This document shows, in pieces, positions 63,195 through 64,000 of a stretch of 64,000 nt of DNA. The position numbers and the translations under genes were made by a program. Location: the NCBI GenBank assembly GCA_025362495.1, contig JANYGI010000045.1:1-64000 (forward strand). The letters are read 5' to 3'. Under the pieces are notes generated by a model that made no database searches, was not told the origin of the DNA, and saw only the letters and a list, made by a program, of their open reading frames with translations. The DNA is from Byssovorax sp. (lineage in GTDB: Bacteria; Myxococcota_A; Polyangia; Polyangiales; Polyangiaceae). How positions within the stretch are numbered: the stretch's first letter is position 1; each line of letters begins with the position of its first letter.

Positions 63195-64000
63195 TTGGCC
63201 CTCCCTCGCTGGATCGCCCGTCGCCCGAAGAAGATCGCCGCCCTCGCGGTGCTCCTGTTCGGGCCGCTGACAGCCCACGTCGGCGTCGCCCTCACGACGG
63301 GAATGAAGGCGCCCGCGATCTCCACCCTGGCCGGCGAGGCCGTGAAATCGCCTGCGGATCCCGATCTGCGCGTGCTCGACCAATCGTACGCGCGCCACCG
63401 CGGCAAGATCCTCGAAGTGCGCCTGGCGGGCTCGCCCGAGAAGATCGGCCACGATCACGGGCGCCTGCTCTACCCCGAGATGGTCGAGAACGAGGCCACG
63501 CTCTACGCCCAGTTCAACCATTACGTGCCCATCCCACCGGCGCGCTGGCTGCTCATGGACATCTCGCGCCTCCAGTTTCGCGGCGTCGATCAGCGCATGC
63601 CGTCCGACCGCCGCCGCGAGATCGCCGCCCAGGCGCAGGCGTTCTCGCCCGATCCCTACGAAGGCATCCTGCCCACCTACCAGCGCCTGGTCTTCCTCCA
63701 GTCGCTCTACGACATCGCGCTCTCGTTCGAGCACTCGCCGCTCCTCGGCTGCACGAGCTTCGCCCTCACCGGCGACGCCGCGCAGGACGGTCACGTGATC
63801 CTCGCGCGCAATTTCGACTTCGAAGCAGGACCGATTTTCGACGAGAAAAAGGCTGTATTTCTCATCCGCGAGGAGGGCAAGATCCCCTACGCCTCGGTGG
63901 CCTGGCCGGGCCTCGTCGGCACCGTCACGGGCATGAACGCCGAGGGCCTCGCGCTCGTGGTGCACGGCGGCCGCGCGCGCGAGCCGCGCCCCGAAGGCGA
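63195..64000 (+). CDS. C45-type (acyl-CoA:6-APA acyltransferase-like) Ntn hydrolase, 5' portion
   Basis: The frame is open to the window edge; 268 residues visible from TTG 63195, 14 bases after the glycosyltransferase stop. A membrane segment (IAALAVLLFGPLTAHVGVAL) lies near the N-terminus. The motif GC186-TSFALTGDAAQDG and VILARNFDFEAG match the autoproteolytic Cys and following block of the C45 family, whose members cleave themselves to expose the cysteine and then hydrolyse or transfer amide-linked acyl groups. The substrate is unknown. The start is uncertain: no ribosome-binding site, and it could be coupled to the preceding gene. Confidence 0.75.
   Translation, partial: MALPRWIARRPKKIAALAVLLFGPLTAHVGVALTTGMKAPAISTLAGEAVKSPADPDLRVLDQSYARHRGKILEVRLAGSPEKIGHDHGRLLYPEMVENEATLYAQFNHYVPIPPARWLLMDISRLQFRGVDQRMPSDRRREIAAQAQAFSPDPYEGILPTYQRLVFLQSLYDIALSFEHSPLLGCTSFALTGDAAQDGHVILARNFDFEAGPIFDEKKAVFLIREEGKIPYASVAWPGLVGTVTGMNAEGLALVVHGGRAREPRPEG

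Overview
The window is a GC-rich bacterial chromosome segment (third codon positions are almost always G or C). It most likely comes from a myxobacterium of the order Polyangiales (Sorangium/Polyangium/Minicystis-like). The support is lipoproteins with long Ser/Thr/Gly linkers rich in GAGG/TTTS-type repeats, three proteins with MYXO-CTERM-type tails (a Gly-Cys motif, a hydrophobic helix and an Arg cluster), many FHA, SpoIIE and von Willebrand A domain proteins, and frequent GTG/TTG starts with 4-bp stop/start overlaps. I saw no rRNA, tRNA, CRISPR array, insertion sequence or replication origin.

Layout. 1-3.2 kb: the 3' end of an RHS polymorphic toxin gene, a probable immunity gene and a truncated lipoprotein fragment. 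3.2-9 kb: a beta-propeller lipoprotein, a glycerolipid acyltransferase with a GpsA-like dehydrogenase, a Cys-rich lipoprotein and a HAD phosphatase. 9-14.4 kb (minus strand): a secreted M36/M4-type metallopeptidase, a copper monooxygenase-like lipoprotein with a haem-c motif, and an MHS-type transporter. 14.5-20.5 kb: a DUF58/BatA/tandem-VWA operon. 20.6-23.9 kb: an ATP-grasp / GNAT-methyltransferase fusion / methyltransferase operon. 24-26.2 kb: an OmpR-type two-component pair, followed by trmO on the other strand. 27.1-31.2 kb: a translationally coupled operon of a ParA/MinD-like ATPase, a Roadblock/LC7-like protein, a second Roadblock-like protein and a V4R-like protein, the best candidate for an undescribed regulatory system. 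31.3-36.5 kb: an accessory zone of small orphan immunity-like genes, a zinc phospholipase C/HET-C-like lipoprotein, a GST and decaying gene fragments, one with a frameshift. 36.6-43.5 kb: an Asp-box lipoprotein, a flavin monooxygenase, an acyltransferase-3 protein, a HlyIII protein coupled to a polysaccharide monooxygenase-like secreted protein, and a hypothetical protein.

43.5-63.2 kb is a Wzx/Wzy-type exopolysaccharide locus. It holds an SGNH hydrolase, a Wzx flippase, a secreted beta-helix protein, an O-antigen ligase/polymerase, an initiating phosphoglycosyltransferase, a PCP co-polymerase, a separate BY-kinase-like ATPase, a deacetylase-like protein, an outer-membrane beta-barrel candidate, a UDP-sugar dehydrogenase and a short OPX lipoprotein. 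Embedded in it are all three parts of a partner-switching module: an RsbW-like kinase, a STAS antagonist and an FHA-GAF-SpoIIE phosphatase. I infer that capsule or EPS assembly, or a sigma factor serving it, is controlled by Ser phosphorylation. Only one glycosyltransferase of the ordinary GT-A type (GT2) is present, so the repeat unit must be built mostly by enzymes encoded elsewhere. A 5-formyl-THF cyclo-ligase gene lies between the OPX and GT2 genes. The window ends inside a C45-type acyltransferase/hydrolase gene.
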